Both the position numbers and the translations under genes were made by a program. 37,496 bases of DNA. Origin: Candidatus Rifleibacteriota bacterium. Its GTDB lineage: Bacteria > Muiribacteriota > UBA6191 > JACPRK01 > JACQZM01. Under the pieces are notes generated by a model. It did not search any database. It was not told where the DNA came from and was given only the letters and a program-made list of their open reading frames with translations. Every line of letters starts with the position of its first letter. The stretch's first letter is position 1. This document shows, one piece after another, positions 14,528 to 22,451 of the stretch. The stretch covers positions 1-37,496 of the forward strand of contig JACQZM010000304.1 in NCBI GenBank assembly GCA_016213885.1, given 5' to 3'.

Positions 14528-16273
14528 ATGAGAAGCCACCGGCAGTCGAGGAAGGGGATCGGCCTGGTCCTCACCGTGATCGCCCTCTTCCTCATCGTCA
14601 CCGCCATCCTGCTGGTGGCGCGTCACGCCCAGGGCGGCCAGACCCGATCGGCCACCGCGGTCGCGTCCCTGGGCGGCCTCGCCTTCGACCTGGCCAGGTC
14701 AGCGCTCGCGGAGGCGGTCTTCGAGCTGGAGCGGCAGGCCAACGACGGCGCCAGTCCGTTGTTCGCCACGCTGAGGCGGACCGACGGGACCGCCGGGGCG
14801 CTGGCGATCCCGGCGACCCGCCTGAACGATCTGCTGGGTCGCGATCCGTCGCTGGCGGGGTTCACCGTCGTCGGGTCCGTGGCTGTGCGGATCGTCTCCA
14901 GGGACCGCCTGGGCGAGACCCCCTACGAGTCGAGCGTCGTCCTCGAGCTTGCGGCGACGGTCCGCCACCGGCCCACCGGACTGGTCCGGACCGCGTCCCA
15001 GAGGCGGTCCCTGCGGGTCGCCCTGCTCACGACGCCCCGCCCCTACGACCAGTTCACCGTCCTGGTGCTGGACGCCATCCCGCTCCACCACCCCGACACC
15101 AACACCTGGCTCCGCCTGGCCCGGGATGGACTGTCGGACCAGGAGCGGGTCAAGAAGCCGACCCTGGTGAACCACCTCTCGGGACTGATCCGATACGTGA
15201 ACGCGAAGATCCGGGAGGCCTCCAGCTCGGCGCTGGCCAGCCAGGCCGGGGGCGTCCAGGAGTTCGACGAGTCGGAGTTCGTGCCGATCATCCAGAACGC
15301 CTCCATCCCGGAGGCCCCGACGATCCACGACGACGTGGAGCAGCCGCTCCACTACCTGCCGGCCCGGTACTGCGTGGGCAGCCGCGCCGCCCGGGTGACG
15401 GACCTGAAGGAGCTGAACCTCTCGCCCCGGATCGCAGGTGCCCAGGACACGCTGCAGGCCGCCGACCGGGCCTGCCGGGAGGCGGGACGCCGCTGGGAGA
15501 GCGTGGCCCTGCAGATCAAGGCGTTCGCCGACTCGGCCACGGCCACCAGCGCCTCCGATGTCCAGGCGATCCGCACCCGTTCCGATCAGCTGAAGGCCGA
15601 GCTGAACCGGACCCTCCGGAACCTCGGGGCGGCCATGGAGACGCTGGGCCGGGCCCAGGCCGCCCTCATCGACCTGGTCCGCCGCTACGAGGCCACCTGG
15701 CTCGAGACCGGCGGGACCGCGTCGGAGTGGCTGAACGGCTTCGCCTACAAGCTGGATCCGGAGGAGTGGTCGAACCGGGCCTCGTTCCGGTTCCAGGGCG
15801 CCGGCGCCGCGGGACGCTTCCGGCGGTTCCTGAAGCGCTACGAGGACGAGTCACCCAGGCGGCCCCTGAACGGCGTGGTCTACCTGGAGAACGATGGCGA
15901 GCCGCTCGAGCTCTCCGGCACGACGATCCACGGGAAGCTGTCGGTGATCGCCACCGGCGACGTGACGCTCGCGGATGTCAGGCTCCAGGACCGCTCGAAC
16001 GATCTTCTGGTGGTGCAGTGCGAGAGGACCCTGAAGGTCAGCGGCACCGTGGAGGCGTCGCTGATCGTCCGGGGCCGGTTCGCGCCCGGCCAGAGCGTCG
16101 AGATCGGAGGCAACCTGATCTTCCAGGAGGTGCGGGAGCCGGGCGAGCTGAAGGGGGCCGTGGAGAGCCAGGACGCCCGGTACTACTCCGGCGTGGGCGC
16201 GGGCCAGAAGCCCGAGTTCCTGTACGCCAGCTTCTCCCCGTGGGCGAGCTGGGCGTCGGTCCAGACGAGGTAG
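14528..16273 (+). CDS. PilX/GspK-like pilus assembly protein with bactofilin-like beta region
   Basis: A 581-aa protein with strong GAGGAGGAGAG ribosome site. A short basic leader ends RKG, then IGLVLTVIALFLIVTAILLV. This is a prepilin-type N terminus lacking Glu at +5, as is normal for GspK/PilX-type subunits. A middle section (about 290-390) is helical with coiled-coil potential. Near the C terminus (about 455-550) comes a beta-rich stretch (NGVVYLEND, TTIHGKLSVIATGDVTLADV, VSGTVEASLIVRGRF) resembling a bactofilin-like beta-helix. It is much larger than a usual PilX. The predicted site is the inner membrane, with the bulk in the periplasm or at a pilus tip. The next gene starts 11 bp downstream, so they are co-transcribed. 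Confidence 0.7.
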   Translation: MRSHRQSRKGIGLVLTVIALFLIVTAILLVARHAQGGQTRSATAVASLGGLAFDLARSALAEAVFELERQANDGASPLFATLRRTDGTAGALAIPATRLNDLLGRDPSLAGFTVVGSVAVRIVSRDRLGETPYESSVVLELAATVRHRPTGLVRTASQRRSLRVALLTTPRPYDQFTVLVLDAIPLHHPDTNTWLRLARDGLSDQERVKKPTLVNHLSGLIRYVNAKIREASSSALASQAGGVQEFDESEFVPIIQNASIPEAPTIHDDVEQPLHYLPARYCVGSRAARVTDLKELNLSPRIAGAQDTLQAADRACREAGRRWESVALQIKAFADSATATSASDVQAIRTRSDQLKAELNRTLRNLGAAMETLGRAQAALIDLVRRYEATWLETGGTASEWLNGFAYKLDPEEWSNRASFRFQGAGAAGRFRRFLKRYEDESPRRPLNGVVYLENDGEPLELSGTTIHGKLSVIATGDVTLADVRLQDRSNDLLVVQCERTLKVSGTVEASLIVRGRFAPGQSVEIGGNLIFQEVREPGELKGAVESQDARYYSGVGAGQKPEFLYASFSPWASWASVQTR

Positions 16274-16284
16274 GAGAGAATCTC

Positions 16285-16845
16285 GTGAAAACGAAACTCG
16301 TGAAGAAGAACCTCGATCGAGGCGCCTTCACCATGGCGGAGCTTTCGATCTTCGGAGCGATCGCCCTGGTCCTGTTCATCACGGTGATGGGGCTGGTCCG
16401 GACCGTCTGGACCCAGGACGGCTGGACCATGGCGCGGCTCGATTCGGTCCTCTCCGTGACCGTGGCGCTCGAGTCGATCCGCCGCGACGTCTGGGTGAGC
16501 CAGACCGTCAGGGCCACCCGGAACGGAGCCGGTCTCGCCCTCGAGGTCCACGATCCGAAGAACGCCGCCAGGCTGGTGGAGGTGGACTACCAGTGGAGCG
16601 GGGCCAGCGCGCCCGTGGTCCGGTCGGGTTCCAGGCTCCGGACCGCCAGGCTGACCGGTTTCACGGTCACCGAGCGGGAGGGAGCGCTCACCCTGAGCCT
16701 GAAGTCCGGCGCCTCGACGACCCGGCCCGGCTGCCCGGACTCCCGGGCCACCGAGCTGGTCGTTCCGGTGTACTCCCAGGAATCGAGCCTGCGGAGCCGG
16801 TACCCCGAGTGGGTGCCGGACCGGTCCGATCCGGCGGCCCGGTAG
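16285..16845 (+). CDS. Prepilin/pseudopilin-like protein (PilW/GspJ-like)
   Basis: A 186-aa protein beginning at GTG 16285 behind GGAGAG (16273-16278). The basic leader MKTKLVKKNLDRGA is followed by FTMAELSIFGAIALVLFITV, a standard class III signal with Phe +1 and Glu +5, and again Ala at -1. The globular part is about 140 residues with alternating beta-strands (LALEVHD, VEVDYQWSG, LTGFTVTEREG), which fits minor pilins or pseudopilins of the PilW/GspJ type. It is the last gene of the block. Its stop is 6 bp from the stop of the convergent minus-strand gene, so there is almost no room for separate terminators. Confidence 0.75.
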   Translation: MKTKLVKKNLDRGAFTMAELSIFGAIALVLFITVMGLVRTVWTQDGWTMARLDSVLSVTVALESIRRDVWVSQTVRATRNGAGLALEVHDPKNAARLVEVDYQWSGASAPVVRSGSRLRTARLTGFTVTEREGALTLSLKSGASTTRPGCPDSRATELVVPVYSQESSLRSRYPEWVPDRSDPAAR

Positions 16846-16851
16846 CGCCGG

Positions 16852-18666
16852 CTACTTCGCCCTGACCTGGAACACCATCTGGAACGTCCGTTCGTCCACG
16901 GCGGAGACGCCGACCACCATGGACGCCAGGTCCGCCGCCAGGGAGGTCACGAACTGCTGGAGCTTCGCCATCGGATGCCCCTGGGGTGCCTGGCCCTTCG
17001 AGGTCAAGAGGCTGTCGGTCTCCCTGATGTTCAGGTAGCCGAACCCGTTGAGCCTGGGCATCCTCAGCGCCGCCACGAGCTTGATGTAGTCTTCCGTGGC
17101 GGTCAGCTTCCGGGGCGAGCCCACGGTGGCCTCCACGATCTCCGGACCGGTGCCGATCACGAGGAACCTCTCCGTGAGCGCCACCGCCGGGGTGAGCGGC
17201 GACGCCGGGGTCGGGGCCGCCACCCGCATCGACGACCTCCCGATCTTCTGCTCGGCGAACGTGCGGTTCTGGGTGAACGTCAGGTGTCTCAACGCCTTGT
17301 CCACGGCGGCCTGGGTCGCCTTCGAGTCGATCGACTCCAGGAGCACCGAGAACTCGACGCCGGCCGTCTTGGTCCGGCGAGCCGCGACCGCCGCCTCGGG
17401 GCCCAGCCAGGGGACCACGTCTTTCTCGATGTCGAGCCCCGTGAACATCTGGGCCTGCCCCTTGAGCGTGAGCCACTGCTGCTCGTTCAGCACCGCCGTT
17501 CCCTTGCCCACGATGGCCGGGTTGAGCGACGGGTCCTTCCGGCCAGGGGTGAGCGTCTGGAACAGGTTCAGCAGGAACAGGCTGTCCGACGGCGTGGACT
17601 CCGCGGCCTTGAGGGTGTTCTCGAGAAAGAACCGGGACCGATCGTCGAGGTTGAAATGGCGGTAGTTCTGGGACGATCGGTCCAGCTCCACCACCAGCTC
17701 CAGCTGGGTCGAGCCGGGCTCCGCGGTGAGCTGGAGGAACGTCGCCTCGAACAGCTGGCCGAACAGCTGGATGCCCTGTCTCATCTCCGGAGGGAACTGG
17801 GTCAGGCTCAGCGACGCCAGGTCGTGGAGGAACGACCCCGGGGAGACCACGGCGAACGCAACGGCGCCGCTCTTGATGCGGCCCCGGGCCGGCGAGAAGA
17901 ACCTGTTGGAGACCACGGTCCGGGCCTTGGAGTCCCGGAAGAGCCTGATCGCCGCTCCCACCTCCGCCTCGCTGTCGGCGGCGATCAGCGTGTCGCCCGT
18001 CCGGGCGATCAACAGGTGGGTCCCCTCCCGGGTGGTCATCTTCACCGCCGGCGCCCCCTCGATGGTGAGATCGGCGAAGGCGATGCCGGGGCCGGCCTTC
18101 GACCGGGAGAGCTCCTCGGCCAGCTGGACCCTGGCGACGGCCAGGAGCCGCCACAACCGCTCGCTCGACCGGATCGCCAGCAGCACCGAGGGCTTCGTCC
18201 AGCTGCCCTTGAACCCGATCGCCCCGCTGAGCGGAACCAGCTCGATCAGGCCGTCGACGATCAGCTTCTCCTGCCGGGCCGCCCGGGTCAGCTTGACCAG
18301 GAGCTGCCTGGGAACCACCACGGAGACCGGGGACGTCGTGGCGGACGCCGGGCTCGACGCCGGCGACGGAGCGCCGGCGACGGCGCTCTTCTCCGGAGCC
18401 ACGGTCAGGAATCTGGACAGCTCCTCGAACGGACGGGCGAACCCCGGGGTATCGAGTCTCCTCGCGTCGTGCACCACCAGGAGAGAGTGGTAGTCGGCGC
18501 CGAAGAAGCGGGTCCACGCCACGGCATCGCCCGGCGGGGCCGCGCGGACCACCGGCTGGACCTTGGCCATCAGCTCCGGAGGCGTCGTCGCGGCGACCCC
18601 GACGAGGGCCAGCCACAGCGCGCCGGCGAGGACCGGGCGACAGGAGCGGGAGCGGTCGAAGGGCAT
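16852..18666 (-). CDS. Secreted protein of unknown function (possibly DUF3352-like)
   Basis: A 604-aa protein starting at ATG 18666 behind a perfect AAGGAGG. The N terminus (basic, then PVLAGALWLALVGVAATT) is a Sec signal peptide. No enzyme motif is seen. The sequence alternates helices and strands, with segments such as LLVVHDARRLD, HLLIARTGDTLIAADSE, FLVIGTGPEIVEATVG and RFFLENTLKAAEST. These resemble bacterial proteins annotated as DUF3352, in which repeated two-layer modules test a value and then score an error; that match is only by eye. The C terminus VDERTFQMVFQVRAK suggests a surface beta-sandwich end. It has its own promoter and is probably monocistronic. It converges with the prepilin operon and diverges from a kinase gene. 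Confidence 0.75.
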   Translation of the reverse strand: MPFDRSRSCRPVLAGALWLALVGVAATTPPELMAKVQPVVRAAPPGDAVAWTRFFGADYHSLLVVHDARRLDTPGFARPFEELSRFLTVAPEKSAVAGAPSPASSPASATTSPVSVVVPRQLLVKLTRAARQEKLIVDGLIELVPLSGAIGFKGSWTKPSVLLAIRSSERLWRLLAVARVQLAEELSRSKAGPGIAFADLTIEGAPAVKMTTREGTHLLIARTGDTLIAADSEAEVGAAIRLFRDSKARTVVSNRFFSPARGRIKSGAVAFAVVSPGSFLHDLASLSLTQFPPEMRQGIQLFGQLFEATFLQLTAEPGSTQLELVVELDRSSQNYRHFNLDDRSRFFLENTLKAAESTPSDSLFLLNLFQTLTPGRKDPSLNPAIVGKGTAVLNEQQWLTLKGQAQMFTGLDIEKDVVPWLGPEAAVAARRTKTAGVEFSVLLESIDSKATQAAVDKALRHLTFTQNRTFAEQKIGRSSMRVAAPTPASPLTPAVALTERFLVIGTGPEIVEATVGSPRKLTATEDYIKLVAALRMPRLNGFGYLNIRETDSLLTSKGQAPQGHPMAKLQQFVTSLAADLASMVVGVSAVDERTFQMVFQVRAK

Positions 18667-18711
18667 GCGCGGGCCTCCTTGAGCAGAGCCGGCCGGGAGC
18701 CGTTCCAGGCG

Positions 18712-18741
18712 AGCATAGAGCAGTGGGTCGCGATCGCGCAA
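18712..18741 (-). promoter_or_regulatory. Promoter TTGCGC-N18-TATGCT for the 18666 minus gene
   Basis: On the minus strand TTGCGC (18741-18736) is followed by an 18-bp spacer and TATGCT (18717-18712). The leader to the ATG at 18666 would be about 40 nt and contains AAGGAGG. Confidence 0.5.
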
Positions 18742-18762
18742 GACCCGGCGCCTCGCCGGGTC
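18742..18762. repeat. Perfect 9-bp hairpin, second copy of the 6983 element
   Basis: GACCCGGCG (18742-18750), loop CCT, CGCCGGGTC (18754-18762). The ACCCGGCGCCTCGCCGG core is identical to the hairpin at 6983-6999. Both copies lie upstream of zinc-ribbon kinase genes. Confidence 0.5.
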
Positions 18763-18773
18763 CGCGTCGCGCC

Positions 18774-18894
18774 CCCGAGCGCGACCTCAAACCTGATCCC
18801 CTCCTCTTCCCTTCCCCCGAGCGCGACCTCAATCCGGATCCCCTCCTCTTTCCCTCCCGAGCGCGACTCCAGATGAACCCCCTCCACTTCCCTG
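18774..18894. repeat. Three imperfect ~41-bp tandem repeats in the divergent region
   Basis: The region 18667-19047 (381 bp) has no gene. It holds three units beginning CCGAGCGCGAC and continuing with a pyrimidine-rich CCCCTCCTCTT block; the CGA trinucleotides are at 18776, 18818 and 18858, giving periods of 42 and 40 bp. The first two units are close copies and the third is diverged. The array sits between the divergent promoters of the 18666 minus and 19048 plus genes. Confidence 0.7.
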
Positions 18895-19021
18895 GTGACT
18901 CCGCAGCCAGGCCGAGGCCTGGTCACAGACCCGACTCCGCGAAACAGGTGGGGGATCCTGGCGGTTCCGTCGCCCCGATCCCGGCTCTGTCCGGAGGACC
19001 CTCTGCCGGGTCGATCACCTG

Positions 19022-19027
19022 TATAAT
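19022..19027 (+). promoter_or_regulatory. Consensus -10 element TATAAT
   Basis: A perfect TATAAT, directly preceded by TG, 20 bp before GTG 19048. No clear -35 is visible. A leader of about 14 nt would still include GGGAGAGA as ribosome site. Confidence 0.55.
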
Positions 19028-19047
19028 GGAAGCTCCCGGGAGAGAGC

Positions 19048-20346
19048 GTGGAAGACCAGACGTGCGAGCTGTGCGGCAGACCGATACCGGTCGATCCTGC
19101 CGCCCGGACCCTGGTCAAGTGCCCTGCCTGCAGCGCGCTCCTGGTCCCGGCCGAGGCGGTCCGGATCTCCCTCCTGGTCCGCTCCGGCGACAGCCGGCCC
19201 CGGGAGGCCACGGCGATCGAGCTGCCCGACGAGTTCCGCCGGCGCTACCGGCTCGAACGGGTGCTGGGCGTGGGGGCCATGGGGACGGTGTTCAAGGCGG
19301 TCCAGCTCTCCATGGACCGGCTCGTAGCCGTCAAGGTGCTGATCCGCCGGGAGGAACCCCGGGCGCTGGACCGGTTCCTGAGGGAGGGGCAGGTGCTGGC
19401 GGCGCTCCGCCATCCCAACCTGGTCCAGGTCTACGACCTGGACGTGCTCGACGGGTGTCCATACCTGGTCACGGAGTACCTCGACGGAGGCACGCTGGCG
19501 ACCCGGTTGAAGACTCGTGGCCGCTTCGAACCGGCCGAGGCCGGGCGCATCGTTCTGGAGTGTCTGGCCGCGCTGGACGCCTGCCACCAGGCCGGGTTCG
19601 TGCACCGGGACCTGAAGCCGGAGAACATCATGTTCGCCGCGGATGCGAGGGCCAAGATCGTCGACTTCGGCATGGCCACCATCCTCTCGAGCCCCCGTGA
19701 CCTCACCCAGGCCGGGTCGGTGATCGGCACGCCTCGCTACATGGCGCCGGAACAGATCCTGGGGAAGGCCGTGGACGCCAGGACCGACCTGTACGCCCTG
19801 GGGACGATCCTCTTCGAGATGATCGCCGGCCGACCGCCGTTCACCGCCTCGTCGGTGAGAGAGGTGTTCCAGATGCACCTCTTCAAGCCGCCGCCGGGCC
19901 TGTCCGAGCTGGTCCACGGCGTCCCGGATCGGCTCGTGGAGCTGGTCGAAAGGTCGCTGGCCAAGGAGCCGGACCAGCGGCCAGCGTCGGCCGAGGCGTT
20001 CGGCGAGGAGCTTCGCCGGGCTCTGGGAGAGACCGTGCAGGACCCTCGAACGGCCCGGGGCCCGGGGGACCCCGGGGAACAGGCGGTGAAGAGACCGGCG
20101 GCGCTCAAGACCCCCCGGGTTCCGAGGGCGCCAAGGGCGCCGGGCGAGGGCTCGTCCGCGGCGCGCGCTCCGCGGCCGGGCCGGGGCCTCGCGCTGGGTG
20201 CTCTTCTCGGCCTGGTGGCCGCGGTGGCGGCGACGGTCCAGCTGGCGCGGACGGATCCAGGTCGACGGTCGGGACGATCGTCGGGTCCACTGGTCCGACC
20301 ACCGGGGCAAGGGGGGACATCGGCTGACGGTCCCGCTCCCGGATAG
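19048..20346 (+). CDS. Zinc-ribbon Ser/Thr protein kinase, transmembrane; possibly truncated by a frame break
   Basis: A 432-aa kinase, paralogue of the one at 7157. The zinc ribbon has the same spacing (C6, C9, C25, C28) and the linker is similar. The kinase domain (about 72-340) is canonical: GVGAMG loop, VAVKVL lysine, HRDLKPEN, DFG, GTPRYMAPEQ. A Pro/Arg/Ala-rich juxtamembrane stretch leads to one TM helix (GLALGALLGLVAAVAA, about 386-402). After it only about 30 low-complexity residues remain before the stop. Most such receptor kinases have a folded exported domain there. An overlapping frame is open from before this point through to 21448, and one base less in the G6 run at 20311-20316 would join them. 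GTG 19048 is supported by GGGAGAGA and a TATAAT box. Confidence 0.88.
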   Translation: MEDQTCELCGRPIPVDPAARTLVKCPACSALLVPAEAVRISLLVRSGDSRPREATAIELPDEFRRRYRLERVLGVGAMGTVFKAVQLSMDRLVAVKVLIRREEPRALDRFLREGQVLAALRHPNLVQVYDLDVLDGCPYLVTEYLDGGTLATRLKTRGRFEPAEAGRIVLECLAALDACHQAGFVHRDLKPENIMFAADARAKIVDFGMATILSSPRDLTQAGSVIGTPRYMAPEQILGKAVDARTDLYALGTILFEMIAGRPPFTASSVREVFQMHLFKPPPGLSELVHGVPDRLVELVERSLAKEPDQRPASAEAFGEELRRALGETVQDPRTARGPGDPGEQAVKRPAALKTPRVPRAPRAPGEGSSAARAPRPGRGLALGALLGLVAAVAATVQLARTDPGRRSGRSSGPLVRPPGQGGTSADGPAPG

Positions 20347-20443
20347 AAACTCGAGGTTCTCTTCACGGATCGTGTTCCGGGAGGTGCGGACCGGATCTGC
20401 CGGGGGCGCTGGAGGGAGATCGTCTCGCCTCAGGGTCCCCCTG

Positions 20444-21448
20444 GTGGGCATCGAGGCGGTCCGATCCCGGTTCCTCGAGCGGGGAAGGCAACTGCGTTCC
20501 TGGGAGCTCCATCCTCTCCTGATGGAGCTGGTGGACCTGTCCACCCGGGGCGACGGGAAGCCCACCCGCCACCAGGTGCTCTCCGGCGAGGCCGCCCGCC
20601 AGGCGACGCCCGTGACACGACAGGCCCTCGCCCGGGGCGCGAGACGGGCGGTCGCGGAGTGGATCCAGGCTCGCTACGACCTGGAGCTGGACCTGTTGCT
20701 CACGGCGCTGCCCGTGTTGCTGGCCAGGGACGCAGGTCCGGTCGCCGACCGCTACGAGGTGTACGAGACTCTGGCCAGGCACTCCGGCATCGACGCGGCG
20801 TTCGAGCTGGTGACCGGGGCGCCCCTGCTCGACGTGGACCGGCTCGCCGCCGGCCTCGTCGCGGTCTCCAGAGGCGGGACCCTCCCCGAGGCCGGCTGTC
20901 GTCCGCTGGCCTGGATCGAGCGGCCCGCGACGCGGAAGGTGCTCCGGCAGTCCCACCTGGGGTTCTTCACCCTGCTGACCAGCCCGATCGCCCTGTGGGG
21001 CCAGGAGCCGTGCGAGCTGTACCTGGACGCGGTCCGGCGCCTGGCCGTGGCGGACCGGGACGACCCGGCCCGCGAGGAGGTCTGGTACTGGCTCGGGGAG
21101 CTGCCCATGGAGCTGGCCCTGGCCGACCGGCTCCGGGTCGGCGTCAGGGTGGCCGGGCTGGCCTCCCAGTACCGGCTCTGGATCAGGCTGGGCGAGAAGA
21201 GGCGGATGCTGTTCCGCAACCCGGCGCACGAGGCGGGGGCGGTGCTGAACTGCACCAGCCTGCCCGGTCGTCGCCTTCTGGAGCAGGTCTCCAGGGTCAT
21301 CTCCGTGGAGGTGCCCTCCGGGTTCGTGGACCCCCGGGACCGGGGGATCGCCCTGAAGCTGGAGGTGTTCTCCAGCACCAAGGCCAGCCCCCGGGAGCCG
21401 GCCCGTCACGGGTGCTTCGTGATCGACCTGGTGGTGGGGAAGCCCTGA
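20444..21448 (+). CDS. Unknown protein; candidate split-off ectodomain of the preceding kinase
   Basis: The frame is open from upstream of 20250; GTG 20444 is only the most conservative start and has no convincing ribosome site. From there 334 residues read as a real protein with strong G/C third positions. The N-terminal half is helical (LHPLLMELVDLSTR, VAEWIQARYDLELDLLLTAL). The C-terminal half is beta-rich (YRLWIRLGEKRRMLFRNP, RVISVEVPSGFVD, HGCFVIDLVVGKP). I recognise no family. It has no signal peptide of its own. If the kinase frame continued into it, the product would be about 800 aa, close to the 847-aa paralogue, with this part outside the membrane. Residues encoded just before 20444 (GHRLTVPLPDRNSRF) also look protein-like, but carry rare AGA and TCA codons. 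Confidence 0.6.
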   Translation: MGIEAVRSRFLERGRQLRSWELHPLLMELVDLSTRGDGKPTRHQVLSGEAARQATPVTRQALARGARRAVAEWIQARYDLELDLLLTALPVLLARDAGPVADRYEVYETLARHSGIDAAFELVTGAPLLDVDRLAAGLVAVSRGGTLPEAGCRPLAWIERPATRKVLRQSHLGFFTLLTSPIALWGQEPCELYLDAVRRLAVADRDDPAREEVWYWLGELPMELALADRLRVGVRVAGLASQYRLWIRLGEKRRMLFRNPAHEAGAVLNCTSLPGRRLLEQVSRVISVEVPSGFVDPRDRGIALKLEVFSSTKASPREPARHGCFVIDLVVGKP

Positions 21449-21510
21449 GGTGAACCGACCGGACCGGAGTGAAGACCCGGCCGGACTCCGCTGGTCCGAG
21501 TCGCCGTCGG

Positions 21511-21519
21511 TGGTAATAT
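21511..21519 (+). promoter_or_regulatory. Extended -10 TGG-TAATAT
   Basis: TAATAT (21514-21519) preceded by TGG, 67 bp before the ATG at 21586. No clear -35 is visible, as is common for extended -10 promoters. Confidence 0.4.
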
Positions 21520-21585
21520 GGTGGCGGCGTCACCATGCCCGGAGGCTCCGATCCGCGCAGACAACTCCAAGGAAGGCGATGGAAC

Positions 21586-22176
21586 ATGAAACGATCGACC
21601 CTGATCCTCTCGGCCATCCTCGCTCTCGCCGCAGCGGCGGCGGCCCGGGCCGACCTGTGCGCCAGGTGCAGCCAGCTGGCGTTCACGGCCGACGTGGGCA
21701 GCTGCAAGGCCTGCCCGAAAGGAACCACCACCTCGGGCGCCTTCGCCCTCTGTCGAGCGTGCTCGAAGAAGCTGGGGCAGTGCGAGAGCTGTCGCGCCGC
21801 CCTGGGCGGACCGGCGCCCGCGGCCGGCGCGCCGCTCGCGATCGGCCAGGAGAAGAACGGCAAGACCGTGGAGCTGCCGGTGGCTCCGGCCGGGATCCTG
21901 GCGATCCGGCTGGAGGGCAACCCGTCGACCGGGTTCTCCTGGAACCTCGACCGGCTCGAGGGCAGCGCCGTGGCCGGCCAGGGTCCCATCGATTTCGAGG
22001 AGAGCCCGTCGGGGCGGGTCGGCGCCGGCGGCCTCTTCATCGCCCGGTTCAAGGCTGTCAAGGTCGGCCGCTCGAAGATCTTCCTGGTGTACCAGCGCCC
22101 CTGGGAGAAGAACGTCGCGCCGGCCAAGAGGTTCACCATCACGGTGGTGGTCAAGGCCGCCAAGAACAAGAGGTAG
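21586..22176 (+). CDS. Secreted chagasin-type cysteine protease inhibitor (I42) with Cys-rich N-terminal module
   Basis: A 196-aa exported protein. A signal peptide (MKRSTLILSAILALAAAAAA, cleavage near ARA-D) is followed by a module with four CxxC pairs (CARC, CKAC, CRAC, CESC) between about residues 25 and 65, probably metal-binding or disulfide-rich. From about 85 the protein has the three hallmark loops of the chagasin/I42 family in order: NPSTGFSW, GAGG, and RPWE. These loops insert in the active site of papain-like proteases. ATG 21586 is placed by AAGGAAGG and by the signal peptide; an in-frame ATG at 21535 would hide the signal. Chagasin domains are known in bacteria; fusion to such a Cys-rich module is less usual. 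Natural target unknown. Confidence 0.85.
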   Translation: MKRSTLILSAILALAAAAAARADLCARCSQLAFTADVGSCKACPKGTTTSGAFALCRACSKKLGQCESCRAALGGPAPAAGAPLAIGQEKNGKTVELPVAPAGILAIRLEGNPSTGFSWNLDRLEGSAVAGQGPIDFEESPSGRVGAGGLFIARFKAVKVGRSKIFLVYQRPWEKNVAPAKRFTITVVVKAAKNKR

Positions 22177-22211
22177 CGCGGCGTCGCCCACCGATCCGTG
22201 AGGTGCCGTCC

Positions 22212-22409
22212 ATGCGTCTCCAGGACGAGTTCACCGCCCTCTACCCCATCGCCGACGGCCCGACCCGCCGATACATCCTGGGGCAGGTACCACGGCTGCC
22301 GGTCCACTTCGACTCCGAGGATCTGGAGGAGCTCCTCGACCGGGGGCACGGCGAGGCCGACCCCAAGGTCGCTGCCCGGCGAATCTCCGTCTGGCTCCGG
22401 CCAGGCTGA
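22212..22409 (+). CDS. Small acidic protein of unknown function (65 aa)
   Basis: ATG 22212 is preceded by GAGGTG about 7 nt upstream and the frame stops at 22409. The sequence is soluble and helical in appearance, MRLQDEFTALYPIADG at the start and SEDLEELLDRGHGEADP in the middle, with no signal peptide or TM segment. Third codon positions are strongly G/C like the neighbours, and it lies 35 bp after the chagasin gene on the same strand, so it is probably expressed. I do not recognise the family. Confidence 0.6.
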   Translation: MRLQDEFTALYPIADGPTRRYILGQVPRLPVHFDSEDLEELLDRGHGEADPKVAARRISVWLRPG

Positions 22410-22451
22410 CGGTCGACTCCAGACCGAGGCTGGGGAGCGATCAGGCGCCCG

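Noticed and set aside
13501..16284. Long plus-strand open frame running through the lipoprotein and PilX/GspK-like genes
   Set aside because: Only its last part from GTG 16285 is a real gene (prepilin signal, ribosome site). The rest is an Arg/Gly/Pro-rich shadow.
18570..19211. Minus-strand open frame across the 41-bp repeats
   Set aside because: It covers the start of the 18666 gene and the promoter region; the repeated peptide is a by-product of the DNA repeat.
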